Part shown: piece after piece, positions 53,580 through 63,231 of the stretch
How the letters are laid out: every line of letters starts with the position of its first letter
How positions within the stretch are numbered: position 1 is the stretch's first letter
Assembly (NCBI GenBank): GCA_015231955.1
Contig: JADGAN010000003.1
Location: forward strand, 25,908 to 89,907
Length of the DNA stretch: 64,000 bases
Direction: 5' to 3'
DNA from: Oligoflexia bacterium
Lineage (GTDB): Bacteria; Bdellovibrionota; Bacteriovoracia; Bacteriovoracales; Bacteriovoracaceae
Notes under the pieces: generated by a model
Told to the model about the DNA's origin: nothing
What the model saw: the letters and a program-made list of their open reading frames with translations, nothing else
Database searches by the model: none
Program-made: the position numbers and the translations under genes

Positions 53580-54416
53580 ATGACCGTCGAAATTACTTTG
53601 AAATCCCTACTTGAGGCAGGAGCTCACTTTGGTCACCAGACTTACAAGTGGAATCCAAAAATGAAAAAATATGTCTATGGAGAGAGAAATGGAATCTATA
53701 TCATAGATGTAGCACAAACAGTGGAGATGGCAAAAAAGGCTTACGATGCTGTTAAAAGAGTTGCTTCAAGTGGAAGGCCTGTTTTGTTTGTAGGAACCAA
53801 AAGACAAGCATCTCCCATCGTTGCAACTGTTGCCAGATCTTGTGGCGCTTTTTATGTTACTCACCGCTGGCTAGGTGGAATGTTGACCAACTATAAAACC
53901 ATCGCACTCTCTATCGATAAAATTAGAAAAGTAGAAAAAATGAAAGAGAATGGCGATTTCGCTCTTCTCACTAAAAAAGAGCGTTCAAAAATTGACAAAG
54001 AAGTTATTAAGCTAGAGAAGAACCTTGGTGGTATTAAAAATATGCGCAAGCTTCCTGGTATTATCTACCTCATTGATCCAAATATCGAAAACATTGTTGT
54101 AAAAGAAGCTACTACGCTTAGTATTCCGGTGGTTGCACTTGCCGATACGAACTGTGATCCAACAGGAATTGAGTACCTCATTCCTGGCAACGATGATTCG
54201 ATTAAGTCAATATCTCTCTTTACAGAGTATATTGCAAATTCCGTAGTGGAAGGTTCACAAGCTGCAATGAAAACCCGTCCAGAAGATAGAGATGCAATGG
54301 CCAGAGACATTGCGCTTGAGAAAGAGATTCTTTCTAAATTTGATGACGATGTTGATCTTCAATTTGAGGATGAAGAAGATGCCTCTTATGGTGATCAGGA
54401 AGCAGAAGAAGAGTAA
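53580..54416 (+). CDS. rpsB: 30S ribosomal protein S2
   Basis: This 278-residue protein starts ITLKSLLEAGAHFGHQTYKW, the conserved S2 N-terminus. It shows GRPVLFVGTKRQASPIVATV, THRWLGGMLTNYKTIALSI, and VALADTNCDPTGIEYLIPGN near residues 185-205. A strongly acidic tail (DDDVDLQFEDEEDASYGDQE) extends it beyond the usual 240 residues. S2 bridges head and body of the small subunit. It starts the rpsB-tsf-pyrH-frr-uppS-cdsA-rseP series, with AGGAGA upstream. Confidence 0.98.
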   Translation: MTVEITLKSLLEAGAHFGHQTYKWNPKMKKYVYGERNGIYIIDVAQTVEMAKKAYDAVKRVASSGRPVLFVGTKRQASPIVATVARSCGAFYVTHRWLGGMLTNYKTIALSIDKIRKVEKMKENGDFALLTKKERSKIDKEVIKLEKNLGGIKNMRKLPGIIYLIDPNIENIVVKEATTLSIPVVALADTNCDPTGIEYLIPGNDDSIKSISLFTEYIANSVVEGSQAAMKTRPEDRDAMARDIALEKEILSKFDDDVDLQFEDEEDASYGDQEAEEE

Positions 54417-54476
54417 AAAAGATTATAGAATACAGTAAAGACCAAGAAAAAAGAAAAAAGAAGAAGGATTGAATTC

Positions 54477-55139
54477 ATGACGATATCTCCAAACGATGTA
54501 AAGGTCTTGCGTGAGAAAACGGGCGCAGGAATGATGGATTGTAAAAAAGCACTTGGCGAATGCAATGGCGATATGGAAAAGGCCGTCGATTATTTGCGTG
54601 CTAAGGGGTTAGCAGCTATGCAAAAGCGCCAAGGCAAAGTTGCTGCTGAAGGGGTGATTGGCCACTACATTCATAGCAATGGTAAAATCGGTGTGCTTGT
54701 TGAGCTTAACTGTGAAACCGATTTTGTTGCAAGGAATGAGCAATTTATTCAACTTGCTAAAGATCTTTGTATGCAAGTTGCTGCTGCTGATCCAAAATTT
54801 TTAAAAGCAGAAGAGATCGATGATGCTTTTAGAGAGAGGGAGATTGCAATCTACACAGAGCAATTGAAAGCAGAAGGCAAACCAGCAAACATGATTCCTA
54901 AGATCGTTGAAGGTAAGCTTAAAAAGATGGCCGAAGAGGTCTGTCTCTATAACCAAAAATTTGTAAAAGACCCTGATAAGACTGTTCAAGCGTTAGTGCA
55001 AGAGCTGACTTTAAAACTTGGAGAGAAGATCGAAATTCGTCGCTTTGTAAAGTTAGTTTTAGGTGAAGGCATCGAGAAAAAGCAAGAGAACTTTGCCGAA
55101 GAAGTCGCAAAAATGAGCGGATCTGCCACTAACAAGTAG
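54477..55139 (+). CDS. tsf: Translation elongation factor EF-Ts
   Basis: This 220-residue nucleotide-exchange factor for EF-Tu has the N-terminal UBA-like domain VKVLREKTGAGMMDCKKALG, then the core motif NCETDFVARNEQFIQLAKDL (residues about 80-100). The C-terminal part KLGEKIEIRRFVKLVLGEGI closes it. It is shorter than the 283-residue E. coli protein because one of the two core repeats is reduced, as in other short EF-Ts proteins. It lies 60 bases after rpsB. Confidence 0.96.
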   Translation: MTISPNDVKVLREKTGAGMMDCKKALGECNGDMEKAVDYLRAKGLAAMQKRQGKVAAEGVIGHYIHSNGKIGVLVELNCETDFVARNEQFIQLAKDLCMQVAAADPKFLKAEEIDDAFREREIAIYTEQLKAEGKPANMIPKIVEGKLKKMAEEVCLYNQKFVKDPDKTVQALVQELTLKLGEKIEIRRFVKLVLGEGIEKKQENFAEEVAKMSGSATNK

Positions 55140-55154
55140 TAGGTAGAACCAATC

Positions 55155-55895
55155 ATGCCAACAGAACAACCACTTAAATATAAGAGAATCCTTTTAAAAA
55201 TTTCAGGAGAGGCCTTGGCCGGTCAGCAAAAGTATGGGATTGAATCCGAAATGCTGAAGCTGTTTGCAGAAGAGGTCGTTAATGTACGAAACCTTGGTGT
55301 CGAGGTCGCACTGGTCATTGGTGGTGGTAATATTCATCGCGGTGTTGCAGGTGCGATAAAAGGTACCGACCGTGCAACCTCCGACTATATGGGAATGCTG
55401 GCCACCCTCATTAACTCGCTTGCTATGCAAGACGCTTTGGAGAAATTGGGCCTTAACACACGTGTACTCTCGGCCATTGAGGTGCGTGGTGTGGCCGAGC
55501 CTTATATCAGGCGCAGAGCAGTTCGACACCTTGAGAAGGGTAGAGTTATAATCTTTGCTGCAGGTACTGGAAATCCCTACTTTACGACCGATACTGGTGC
55601 CGCTCTTCGTGCCAATGAGATTCATGCTGAAGTGATCTTAAAGGCGACGAAGGTGGATGGGATTTTTACCGAGGATCCAGTAAAAAACCCGAATGCCCAG
55701 AAGTTTGATCAGCTCACCTACATAGAGGTGCTGAATAACAAAAATATTAAGGTAATGGATTCAACTGCGATCTCCTTGTGTATGGATAATAATTTAGACA
55801 TTGTTGTCTTTAATCTCTTTAAGCACGGAAACATTGAGCGGGTGGTACGTGGAGAGCACATTGGAACTTTAGTAACAAATAGACAAATTCATTAG
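55155..55895 (+). CDS. pyrH: UMP kinase
   Basis: This 246-residue hexameric nucleoside monophosphate kinase of the amino-acid-kinase fold makes UDP. It shows [77 protein letters not shown], and [20 protein letters not shown]. It is feedback-inhibited by UTP in most bacteria. It starts 15 bases after tsf and is in the usual tsf-pyrH-frr order. Confidence 0.97.
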   Translation: MPTEQPLKYKRILLKISGEALAGQQKYGIESEMLKLFAEEVVNVRNLGVEVALVIGGGNIHRGVAGAIKGTDRATSDYMGMLATLINSLAMQDALEKLGLNTRVLSAIEVRGVAEPYIRRRAVRHLEKGRVIIFAAGTGNPYFTTDTGAALRANEIHAEVILKATKVDGIFTEDPVKNPNAQKFDQLTYIEVLNNKNIKVMDSTAISLCMDNNLDIVVFNLFKHGNIERVVRGEHIGTLVTNRQIH

Positions 55896-55907
55896 GAGGG
55901 AAATCGT

Positions 55908-56468
55908 ATGTTAATGAATGAAATTAAGAGTACTCTTAACGAATCGATGGATAAGATTTTAGTGACCTTTAAAAAACAACTATCTAAAATGCGCACCGGT
56001 CGTGCGACACCTACAATTCTTGAAGGGGTGATGGTCAACTATTATGGAACGCCAACTCCCGTGAATCAAGTCGGGCAAATCAGTACTCCAGATGCAAGGA
56101 TGTTGCAAATTCAGCCCTTCGACAAATCGATTCTTCATGAGATTGAAAAATCGGTTATGAATGCCAACTTAGGTGTGACTCCTACAAACGATGGGAATTT
56201 TATTCGCATTCCTTTTCCCCCACTAACGGAAGATAAGAGAAAAGTTCTGGTTAAAGATATGAAGAAGATGGGTGAGGAATCCAAAGTCAATCTTCGCAAT
56301 ATTCGCCGTGATCAAAATGAGCGAGTGAAGAAAGCGGAGAAGGGTAAAGAGATTTCAGAGGATGAATCAAAAAAGTATCAAAATGAGGTTCAACAAATTA
56401 CCGACTCCTTTATCGAGAAAGTTGATAAAATGATGAGCGAGAAGGAAAAAGAGTTACTAACAGTTTAG
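55908..56468 (+). CDS. frr: Ribosome recycling factor
   Basis: This 186-residue L-shaped protein splits post-termination ribosomes with EF-G. It shows FKKQLSKMRTGRATPTILEG, the YYGTPTPVNQVGQISTPDAR block, LGVTPTNDGNFIRIPFPPLT, and EDKRKVLVKDMKKMGEESKV. The start has AGGAGGG eight bases upstream. A second in-frame ATG two codons in is equally possible. Gap to uppS is seven bases. Confidence 0.98.
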   Translation: MLMNEIKSTLNESMDKILVTFKKQLSKMRTGRATPTILEGVMVNYYGTPTPVNQVGQISTPDARMLQIQPFDKSILHEIEKSVMNANLGVTPTNDGNFIRIPFPPLTEDKRKVLVKDMKKMGEESKVNLRNIRRDQNERVKKAEKGKEISEDESKKYQNEVQQITDSFIEKVDKMMSEKEKELLTV

Positions 56469-56475
56469 ATTTTAT

Positions 56476-57321
56476 ATGCCTGCAAAAATAGAACATGTTG
56501 CGATTATTATGGATGGAAATGGTCGATGGGCGCGTGCACGCAATCGTCCTCGCATATGGGGACATGTGCGAGGCTCGAGTCGGGTCTCGGAGATTGTTGA
56601 AGTCGCGGCCAACTTAGAGGGAGTTCGCTCGCTCACCCTCTATGCCTTTTCTACTGAAAATTGGGGGCGTCCTATTGCTGAAGTGAGCGCGCTCTTTCTA
56701 CTTTTACAGAAATATATTCAAAAAGAAAAAAACCGCATTATTTCCAACCGCATTTGCTTTAAAGTAATCGGAGAGATTTCCAGGCTTCCAAAAAGAGTGC
56801 AACAGCTCATTTTAGAGTTGGAGTCTGCAACCAAAGATTTTAAAAACCCACGCCTTTATCTCAATTTTGCATTTGATTATGGTGGAAGGAGTGAAATCAC
56901 TGCGGCAGTTAATCGCTTCATGCAGCAAAATCCTGGAAAGGCCATCACAGAAGACGATATTGGAACAAACCTTGACACTTTCAGATACTCTGCTACTCAA
57001 AATATCGACCTTCTGATTCGTACCGGTGGAGATCAAAGGATCTCGAACTTTCTGCTTTGGCAAGCGGCCTATGCTGAATTGTATTTTTTAGAAAAGTATT
57101 GGCCAGAGTTTAGCGGAAGTGATTTTATCAAAATCTATCGTGAGGTTATCCTGCGAGAGCGTCGTTTTGGAGGAGTCTCTTCATCCTCAGAGATATTGGA
57201 AGTATCACAAGCACATGCTAAAAGTGCTAAAAAATTGCGGGAGCAAGAGTTGTTGGAGGAAGAGCGCAAGCAAAGAGGATTAATGCCAGGATCGACAGTA
57301 GGACACAAAATAACTTCTTAA
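56476..57321 (+). CDS. uppS: Undecaprenyl diphosphate synthase
   Basis: This 281-residue cis-prenyltransferase builds the C55 lipid carrier for peptidoglycan and O-antigen. It starts KIEHVAIIMDGNGRWARARN, the conserved phosphate-binding DGNGRWA motif. RVSEIVEVAANLEGVRSLTL-YAFSTENW and LLIRTGGDQRISNFLLWQAA follow. There is a C-terminal extension of 30-35 charged residues after the catalytic domain. It sits between frr and cdsA as in many proteobacteria. Confidence 0.96.
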   Translation: MPAKIEHVAIIMDGNGRWARARNRPRIWGHVRGSSRVSEIVEVAANLEGVRSLTLYAFSTENWGRPIAEVSALFLLLQKYIQKEKNRIISNRICFKVIGEISRLPKRVQQLILELESATKDFKNPRLYLNFAFDYGGRSEITAAVNRFMQQNPGKAITEDDIGTNLDTFRYSATQNIDLLIRTGGDQRISNFLLWQAAYAELYFLEKYWPEFSGSDFIKIYREVILRERRFGGVSSSSEILEVSQAHAKSAKKLREQELLEEERKQRGLMPGSTVGHKITS

Positions 57322-57337
57322 AAAGCAAATCAAATCA

Positions 57338-58258
57338 ATGACGAACACTCAAAAACGAATTATCTCTGCCATTGTTTTAACCTTTGTAGTTGCAATAAGC
57401 ATCTATTTAGGAAAATTGGCTTGCTTCTTTTTGATCTTGTTGGTTGGACCACTTGTTGCGGATGAGATCTATACCAATTTTTTTAAACTACCAAGGGGCG
57501 GACCCTCTTACTGGTTCACTTTGAATATGGTGGTGCTTCCATCGCTCTTTGTGTTGATTGGAGATTATGTTATCGATCACGAGGTTCTTTCGGGGATTAC
57601 TCTTCTGCATCAGGCTTCCTTGCTCGCTGTTGCTATCAATGTACTGTGTATCTTCTTCCTTTTTCTTTATCCCATGGAGCGAAGTTTGGAACAAAAAATT
57701 CCTGCTTTTCTAATGTGGCCGATTGGGATTGTGATATTCTTGTTGCTTTCTCCCATTTACTTAATTCTTTTTTGTGATGAGAGTGTGGTTTTGTTAATCA
57801 TGCTTTTGCTTATTACCTATAGCATGGATACAGGTGCTTGGTTTTTTGGGCGAAAATATGGGAAGCATAAGCTTTGGGAAAAAGTGAGTCCGAAAAAAAC
57901 AGTGGAAGGACTTATTGGAGGGATGTTGACCTCTGGGGTAGTGGTCAGTTTAGTATGGGCGATTCTCGACTACTTTGATAGTGGTTTTGCGGCAACAGTT
58001 CGGGATCAGGGTGGTGTTGTTGCAATGCATGGGGAGTTTGTGTACAGAGTGACTCTTTTTGTGATGTTTATGCTGCTCTCACTCATATCTCAAATAGGCG
58101 ACCTCTTTCAATCGAAGTTAAAGCGTTTGGTGAATCTTAAGGATAGTTCGCAGCTCATTCCTGGGCACGGTGGGGTGTATGACCGTGTTGATAGCCTCAT
58201 TTTTGTGGCACCTTTCTACTATCTATTTCTTAGGTATCTCCTGAAAATAACGTGTTAG
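57338..58258 (+). CDS. cdsA: Phosphatidate cytidylyltransferase
   Basis: This 306-residue integral membrane enzyme makes CDP-diacylglycerol from CTP and phosphatidate, the precursor of all phospholipids. About eight hydrophobic segments are seen. The conserved block MDTGAWFFGRKYGKHKLWEK with VSPKKTVEGLIGG lies near residue 165-200. The CDP-tase signature LVNLKDSSQLIPGHGGVYDR follows, with VDSLIFVAPFYY at the end. The gene dxr, often found between cdsA and rseP, is not here; a gap of 109 bases without a gene precedes rseP. Confidence 0.95.
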   Translation: MTNTQKRIISAIVLTFVVAISIYLGKLACFFLILLVGPLVADEIYTNFFKLPRGGPSYWFTLNMVVLPSLFVLIGDYVIDHEVLSGITLLHQASLLAVAINVLCIFFLFLYPMERSLEQKIPAFLMWPIGIVIFLLLSPIYLILFCDESVVLLIMLLLITYSMDTGAWFFGRKYGKHKLWEKVSPKKTVEGLIGGMLTSGVVVSLVWAILDYFDSGFAATVRDQGGVVAMHGEFVYRVTLFVMFMLLSLISQIGDLFQSKLKRLVNLKDSSQLIPGHGGVYDRVDSLIFVAPFYYLFLRYLLKITC

Positions 58259-58367
58259 TACTAACCTTTGTGGCTTGAATCATGTATATGTGAGAATATA
58301 GTGAGAGTGGGTAAAGGCGAGTAAGCGTACCGGAGTAGATGTAACTTTTATTATTGGGATTAAATTT

Positions 58368-60029
58368 ATGTTAGAAAAAATTTTGATATTTATGGTGTTT
58401 CTTTGTCCTTTAATCTTCTTCCATGAATTAGGGCACTTTTTCTTTGCTCGTCTCTTTGGAGTGCGGGTAGAGACTTTTTCCATTGGCTTTGGGCCAAAGC
58501 TCTTTCGTTACGTGAAAAATGGAACGGAGTATGTGCTCTCTTTAATTCCTTTAGGTGGGTATATTAAAATGTTCGGGGATGATCCCTTGAATGAGACTCC
58601 CATGTCGGAAGAGGATAAAAAGTATGCTTTTAATCATAAAAGCAAGTGGGCGCGTTTTTGGATTGTCTTTGGTGGGCCGCTTTTTAACTTTATTTTGGCC
58701 TATTTTATTTTTGTTTTTTTGCTGCTCTCGGGAGAGAAAATTCCGGTGGCAAAGTTTGGGCAATTGGGAGAGGACTCTATTTTGAGAAGCAAAGGAGTAC
58801 AACCTGCTGATTCCATTGTTCGTATCAATAATGTGGCCATTCAAGGCATTACCGATTTTGGTTTTGGTGAAAATGAAAATATTCATTCTGTAGGAGTTAA
58901 GAGAGGAAATGATCCTCAAGAGATTAGTATTGCTTTAAATATTCCTTTTAAAACTTTTATGGAAGATTTTATCAAGCATCCACCACACTTTAGAAAACCC
59001 ATTATGGTAGATATTAGAGGAAATCGTTATGGGCTAACTTTTGTACAAGGGAAGATGGCCTGGGATCACTCTCTTGAAGAGATGAATGCCAAAGCAGGTG
59101 GTTTTGATAAGGCCTATCTTTATCGCTTTATTGAGGTAGGTGGGGTTAATAAGACAAATGCAGATGCAGAGACAGATACAGGCGCAGCGGGTACGGGTAG
59201 TGGGCTAAAAGAGGGTGAGTATCTTGTCAATTATAAGGTTGAAAAAGTGATCGATCTCAAAGGTATGAAGCCAAATGAACTTTTTGCGACCATTGCTAAA
59301 GAGGGTTTTTATGTTCATGATCTTCAGGTAGCAAAGCTTGCAGAGGGTAGCGCTGCCGAGAAGGCAGGCCTACGTGCAAACGATATCGTTGTTGCAGTTG
59401 ACTCTACTCCAGTTTATGGTTTTGAGTCGCTAAGAAACTATCTGACAAAACTAGGCAAAGCAGAGGCGGGTGCTCCCATCTCTATGGTGGTTAAATATTA
59501 TCGCAATACTACGCTTTCTGAGGCCACTGTTTATCCTGATCTTACGACAGAGGATGGGGTGAAGGCGTATAAACTTGGTGTCTATAGCTCCAATGAATTT
59601 GTTCCGATGAGTTTTGTTTTGAGTGAGCCTAAAGGTTTTATTGATGCTCTCGGCATTGGATTTTACCGAACTTGGGATGCCTTGGAAAAGACTGTTTCTG
59701 GAGTAAAGAAACTCATCTTTCGTGAAGTCTCCTTTAAAAATGTAGGAGGTCCTATTGCTATTGGAAAAGTGGCCTCTGACTCCTACGAGGTTGGCCTCTC
59801 TTATTTCTTTAAAATTATGGCATTTATCTCCGTTAACCTATCGGTTATTAACCTCTTTCCAATTCCTGTGCTCGATGGTGGACACATTATGTTCATCATC
59901 TTTGAGATCTTTAATCGTGGGCCGCTCTCTCGTAAAAAACTAGAAATGGCCCAACGCTTTGGTCTTTCGCTTCTCTTGTTGCTTATCTTTGCAGCTATCT
60001 TTAACGATATCACTAGGCTTTTGCGGTAA
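58368..60029 (+). CDS. rseP: Site-2 intramembrane metalloprotease RseP
   Basis: This 553-residue protein has the zinc motif HELGHFFFARLFGVRVETFS, with HExxH at residues 19-23 in the first membrane helix, then LIPLGGYIKMFGDDP. A long insertion with PDZ-type sequence (EGSAAEKAGLRANDIVVAVD near residue 325) follows. The third zinc ligand is in NLFPIPVLDGGHIM near 495-510. Site-2 proteases cut anti-sigma factors and signal-peptide remnants inside the membrane. The protein is about 100 residues longer than E. coli RseP because of the insertion region (residues 180-290). Confidence 0.95.
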   Translation: MLEKILIFMVFLCPLIFFHELGHFFFARLFGVRVETFSIGFGPKLFRYVKNGTEYVLSLIPLGGYIKMFGDDPLNETPMSEEDKKYAFNHKSKWARFWIVFGGPLFNFILAYFIFVFLLLSGEKIPVAKFGQLGEDSILRSKGVQPADSIVRINNVAIQGITDFGFGENENIHSVGVKRGNDPQEISIALNIPFKTFMEDFIKHPPHFRKPIMVDIRGNRYGLTFVQGKMAWDHSLEEMNAKAGGFDKAYLYRFIEVGGVNKTNADAETDTGAAGTGSGLKEGEYLVNYKVEKVIDLKGMKPNELFATIAKEGFYVHDLQVAKLAEGSAAEKAGLRANDIVVAVDSTPVYGFESLRNYLTKLGKAEAGAPISMVVKYYRNTTLSEATVYPDLTTEDGVKAYKLGVYSSNEFVPMSFVLSEPKGFIDALGIGFYRTWDALEKTVSGVKKLIFREVSFKNVGGPIAIGKVASDSYEVGLSYFFKIMAFISVNLSVINLFPIPVLDGGHIMFIIFEIFNRGPLSRKKLEMAQRFGLSLLLLLIFAAIFNDITRLLR

Positions 60030-60042
60030 CAGCAAAAGTATT

Positions 60043-60067
60043 GGTTAACTTGGAAAAATGTTTAACC
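60043..60067. terminator. Weak hairpin between convergent rseP and SNF2 genes
   Basis: GGTTAA (60043-60048) pairs with TTAACC (60062-60067) across a 13-base loop in the 39-base gap between the two stop codons. The stem is short, and only the side of the loop is A-rich. It could act as a weak bidirectional terminator. Confidence 0.25.
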
Positions 60068-60068
60068 T

Positions 60069-63000
60069 TCATCCTTGTAGTAGGTATTCAAAATCTTCTT
60101 TGGTGAGTTTTCCTGAGAAGTAGCTACCGCTATCGGAGTTTAAAAGTTGGTCAAAAAGTTGGCGTTTGTGCTCCTGGAGGTTCAACACTTTTTCTTCAAT
60201 AGAATCTTTGATGAGAAGTCGATAGATGGTGAGTTTGTTTTTTTGGCCGATACGATGGGCACGATCGATGGCCTGCATTTCAACAGCGGGATTCCACCAA
60301 GGATCCATGAGAAAGATGTAGCTAGCGGCAGTGAGATTAAGCCCTGTACCTCCGGCCTTAAGGCTGATGAGGAAAATTTTATTTTCTCCGTTTTGAAAAT
60401 TCTCCACTTCGCTTTGGCGTTTTTTAATAGGCATGGTTCCATCTATGCGTGAATATTTCCATGCACGTTCGATCACTCCTTGCTGGATAAGATCGAGGTA
60501 GGTGGTGAATTGAGAGAAGATAATGCTTTGGTGGCCCTCTTCGATTAATTGTTCAAGATTCCAGAAAAGGTGATTCATTTTAGTGGAAGCGGTTCGCTTG
60601 TGATGAAGGCGAGAAGTATCAGAGAGGTTTTGCCAGAGACAGAGCTGCCTGAGTTCTAAGATGCCTTTAAAAATTTCTCCATAACTCTTCTTTGTTTCGC
60701 TAGAGGATTCATAGAGTGAGTGGCGAATACGAGCGAGTGTTTGCAAGTAGTGATTTTTTTCTTCTTCGGAAAAGATAAGTAGCGTGCGGTTGTCTAATTT
60801 TTCAGGAAGTTCTTGCAATACTTGTTGTTTTGTTCGGCGGAGAAGAAAAGGGCGAGATATTTTTTTTGTGAGCTCATAGTTGTTCTCACTTAAGTGAGAA
60901 TGGTGCAGTTTATCCCAAAGACCGGGTAAAGAGATGTCCATGATGTTACAAAATTCAGAGATGTTATTTTCCACGGGAGTTCCCGTAAGCGTAAGGCGAT
61001 AGTCAGATGTAATAGAACGAGCAGCTTTGGCCCCGAGCGATTTTGGATTTTTTAGGTGCTGGGCCTCATCGATAACAAAGAGGGAGAAGTGTTTGTGCTT
61101 GAAGGTTTTTTCATACTCTTTTCGAAGTACACCATAGCTAGATAAAACGATTTTGGCATTTTCAGGAAAGTGGCGATTGCCTCCATGATAGATCTCTGCT
61201 GGTGTAGAGGAGAATTTTTCAATCTCACTTTTCCAATTCAAGATGATGGATACAGGGCAAATGATCAATACGCGATCAATCTTATCGTAGATGCTTTTGA
61301 TCAGCATAATGGTTTGTAATGTTTTACCAAGTCCCATGTCATCTGCAAGGCAAGCACCAAGTTGGTTTTCATAGGTAAATTTAAGCCAGTAGTAGCCATG
61401 GATTTGATAAGGCCTGGGCGTAACATTAGTAAGTTCAGGTAAGGCATATTCAGGGAGTGTTTCAATAGAGAGAAGATATTTACAGAGTGCTAGCTCTGAT
61501 TCACTCAGGATATGAGTGGCACCATAAGTGTAGAGTTCAAAAAGCTCAAAAATGCGATGCTTAGAGATGGAGATTTCGATTGTTTGTTTATTATCAGTAG
61601 TAATGGATGGCGTTGGAACAAGCGGTAAATTACTCTTAATAAAATCTAAAATCTTTTGCGCTTTGTTATCGACAATTACTAGGCCTAGCTCTTCTGAAAT
61701 GGCATATTTTTCTTGAAGCAATTTTGAGAGCATGGCGTACTCATCTTGGGGCATAGAGATGGTGAGATCAAACCAGTTTTGTCGTCGTTTATCCCTGTTA
61801 ATCGCTAGGTTGGGCTTCCAGTAGGTAACTGCCTTTTGTCGATAGAAGACAGAGATACCCATCAAGTGTAAGGCCTCACAAAATTGTGATAGCTTTCCGA
61901 GGAGGATCGAAGTGGGAACAAAGCAGTTATAGCTTTGAGTTTCAATATCGGAAAAACGCAAGAAAGACTCTCCAAAAAATTTAAAGAGAGTAACTAGGAT
62001 ATTTTTTAGGAGAGAGATGTCGAATTTATAAAACTCCTTGCTGATATCACAGTAGCAAAAGAGGTATTGTTCATTTAAAAAGTGAGTGATGTAGTGATCG
62101 AATAGTTCTTTGTTAAAGGGATCATCAATCGATCTTAAAATGCTATTTTTAGTGTGAGCAAAAAAGGTGTGATTGATCGGTTCTTGATCGCTGCCTAAAG
62201 TGATGATGTTTTTTAAGAGATTTTTTACAAGATGGGTGGCATCCGATTTTTTTAAGAAAGCATCTAAGAGTCCATTGCTAAAGGAGAAAATTTTGATAAT
62301 GGTCGGGATCGATTTGAGATCGGAGAGGCCATCATCAATAACCTTGAGAGATATTTTAGTATAATTCTTTCGTTCATTATCTTCGCGATCAATAAAAATT
62401 ACTGGCCGTGCAGAGGTGAGTGTGGTTGCAACTGCAAAATCAAGAGCTATGGCCCCATGTCCAACAACAACACTACAGGATGCTTGTCGGATTGCTTGAT
62501 GGGCAATAAGCAGGTAGTCGCTTATACTGGAACGAAAGGATGCCTGGTGTTTTTGCACTTTTTTAACAAAATCTTGGAGCGTCTCGCTTAAAGTGAATAT
62601 TTCAGAGGTCTGCGCATTGATAAGCTGTGTGCTAGCTGTGAAGTAGATATTCCAGTATTCGACGCCGCTAACGTTCTTGTGGTGAAGATTTGCGTGGAGC
62701 AGAGTTTTTTGATCAAAAGAGTGATGGTTTAAGGATAGGAGCAGATGGCCCGTAAAAGGTTTGGGTGTAGCAAAGTGGATGAGTTCACTAGGGTTATTAA
62801 GTGCTTTGGTGTTAGCATTTAAATCAGCACTTTTTTTCTTGCTAAAAAGATGCTTAATAAAGAGAGCAATCACATGAATGCAGTGATTTTTTGAGTTCCA
62901 GAATGCGCAGTCACAAGAGGATTGCACAGAGGTGGTTTTATTGTGATTAAGAGGATCTGCTCTCAGTGTAAGGCGGACGAAGTGGTCACGTTTTTGCTCA

Positions 63001-63170
63001 TCAAGGATGATTCCCGTTACTACCGTATATTGATTATGGTGTTCTCGCGTAAAAGTGATCTCCACTCGTAGTGGGTGAAAATCTTTGGTAACTTGAAGGA
63101 TTAACCTTTGTGGAAAAAAGAGAGGAAGGGTATCGCTTAGCTGTTCCGTTAGATTGGTTTCAGAGTTCAT
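60069..63170 (-). CDS. SWIM/SNF2 family helicase-like ATPase
   Basis: This is 1033 residues from the ATG at 63170 (the codon before is TTG). A SWIM zinc finger (CDCAFWNSKNHCIHVIALFI) lies near residues 83-103. A long middle domain of about 450 residues follows, with no motif I recognise. The SNF2 motor has Walker A CLADDMGLGKTLQTIMLIKS near 607, VIDEAQHLKNPKSLGAKAAR (DEAQ box), LTLTGTPVENNISEF, and the helicase C-terminal part SLKAGGTGLNLTAASYIFLM, DPWWNPAVEMQAIDRAHRIG. Bacterial SWI2/SNF2 proteins of this layout resemble HepA/RapA relatives and may remodel protein-DNA or RNA polymerase complexes. It is downstream of rpoD and on the same strand. Confidence 0.88.
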   Translation of the reverse strand: MNSETNLTEQLSDTLPLFFPQRLILQVTKDFHPLRVEITFTREHHNQYTVVTGIILDEQKRDHFVRLTLRADPLNHNKTTSVQSSCDCAFWNSKNHCIHVIALFIKHLFSKKKSADLNANTKALNNPSELIHFATPKPFTGHLLLSLNHHSFDQKTLLHANLHHKNVSGVEYWNIYFTASTQLINAQTSEIFTLSETLQDFVKKVQKHQASFRSSISDYLLIAHQAIRQASCSVVVGHGAIALDFAVATTLTSARPVIFIDREDNERKNYTKISLKVIDDGLSDLKSIPTIIKIFSFSNGLLDAFLKKSDATHLVKNLLKNIITLGSDQEPINHTFFAHTKNSILRSIDDPFNKELFDHYITHFLNEQYLFCYCDISKEFYKFDISLLKNILVTLFKFFGESFLRFSDIETQSYNCFVPTSILLGKLSQFCEALHLMGISVFYRQKAVTYWKPNLAINRDKRRQNWFDLTISMPQDEYAMLSKLLQEKYAISEELGLVIVDNKAQKILDFIKSNLPLVPTPSITTDNKQTIEISISKHRIFELFELYTYGATHILSESELALCKYLLSIETLPEYALPELTNVTPRPYQIHGYYWLKFTYENQLGACLADDMGLGKTLQTIMLIKSIYDKIDRVLIICPVSIILNWKSEIEKFSSTPAEIYHGGNRHFPENAKIVLSSYGVLRKEYEKTFKHKHFSLFVIDEAQHLKNPKSLGAKAARSITSDYRLTLTGTPVENNISEFCNIMDISLPGLWDKLHHSHLSENNYELTKKISRPFLLRRTKQQVLQELPEKLDNRTLLIFSEEEKNHYLQTLARIRHSLYESSSETKKSYGEIFKGILELRQLCLWQNLSDTSRLHHKRTASTKMNHLFWNLEQLIEEGHQSIIFSQFTTYLDLIQQGVIERAWKYSRIDGTMPIKKRQSEVENFQNGENKIFLISLKAGGTGLNLTAASYIFLMDPWWNPAVEMQAIDRAHRIGQKNKLTIYRLLIKDSIEEKVLNLQEHKRQLFDQLLNSDSGSYFSGKLTKEDFEYLLQG

Positions 63171-63231
63171 CAAGCTATTATAGACGATTATAGGTAGAAT
63201 ATCATCAGTGGAAAAGAGTGTAAGGGAGAGA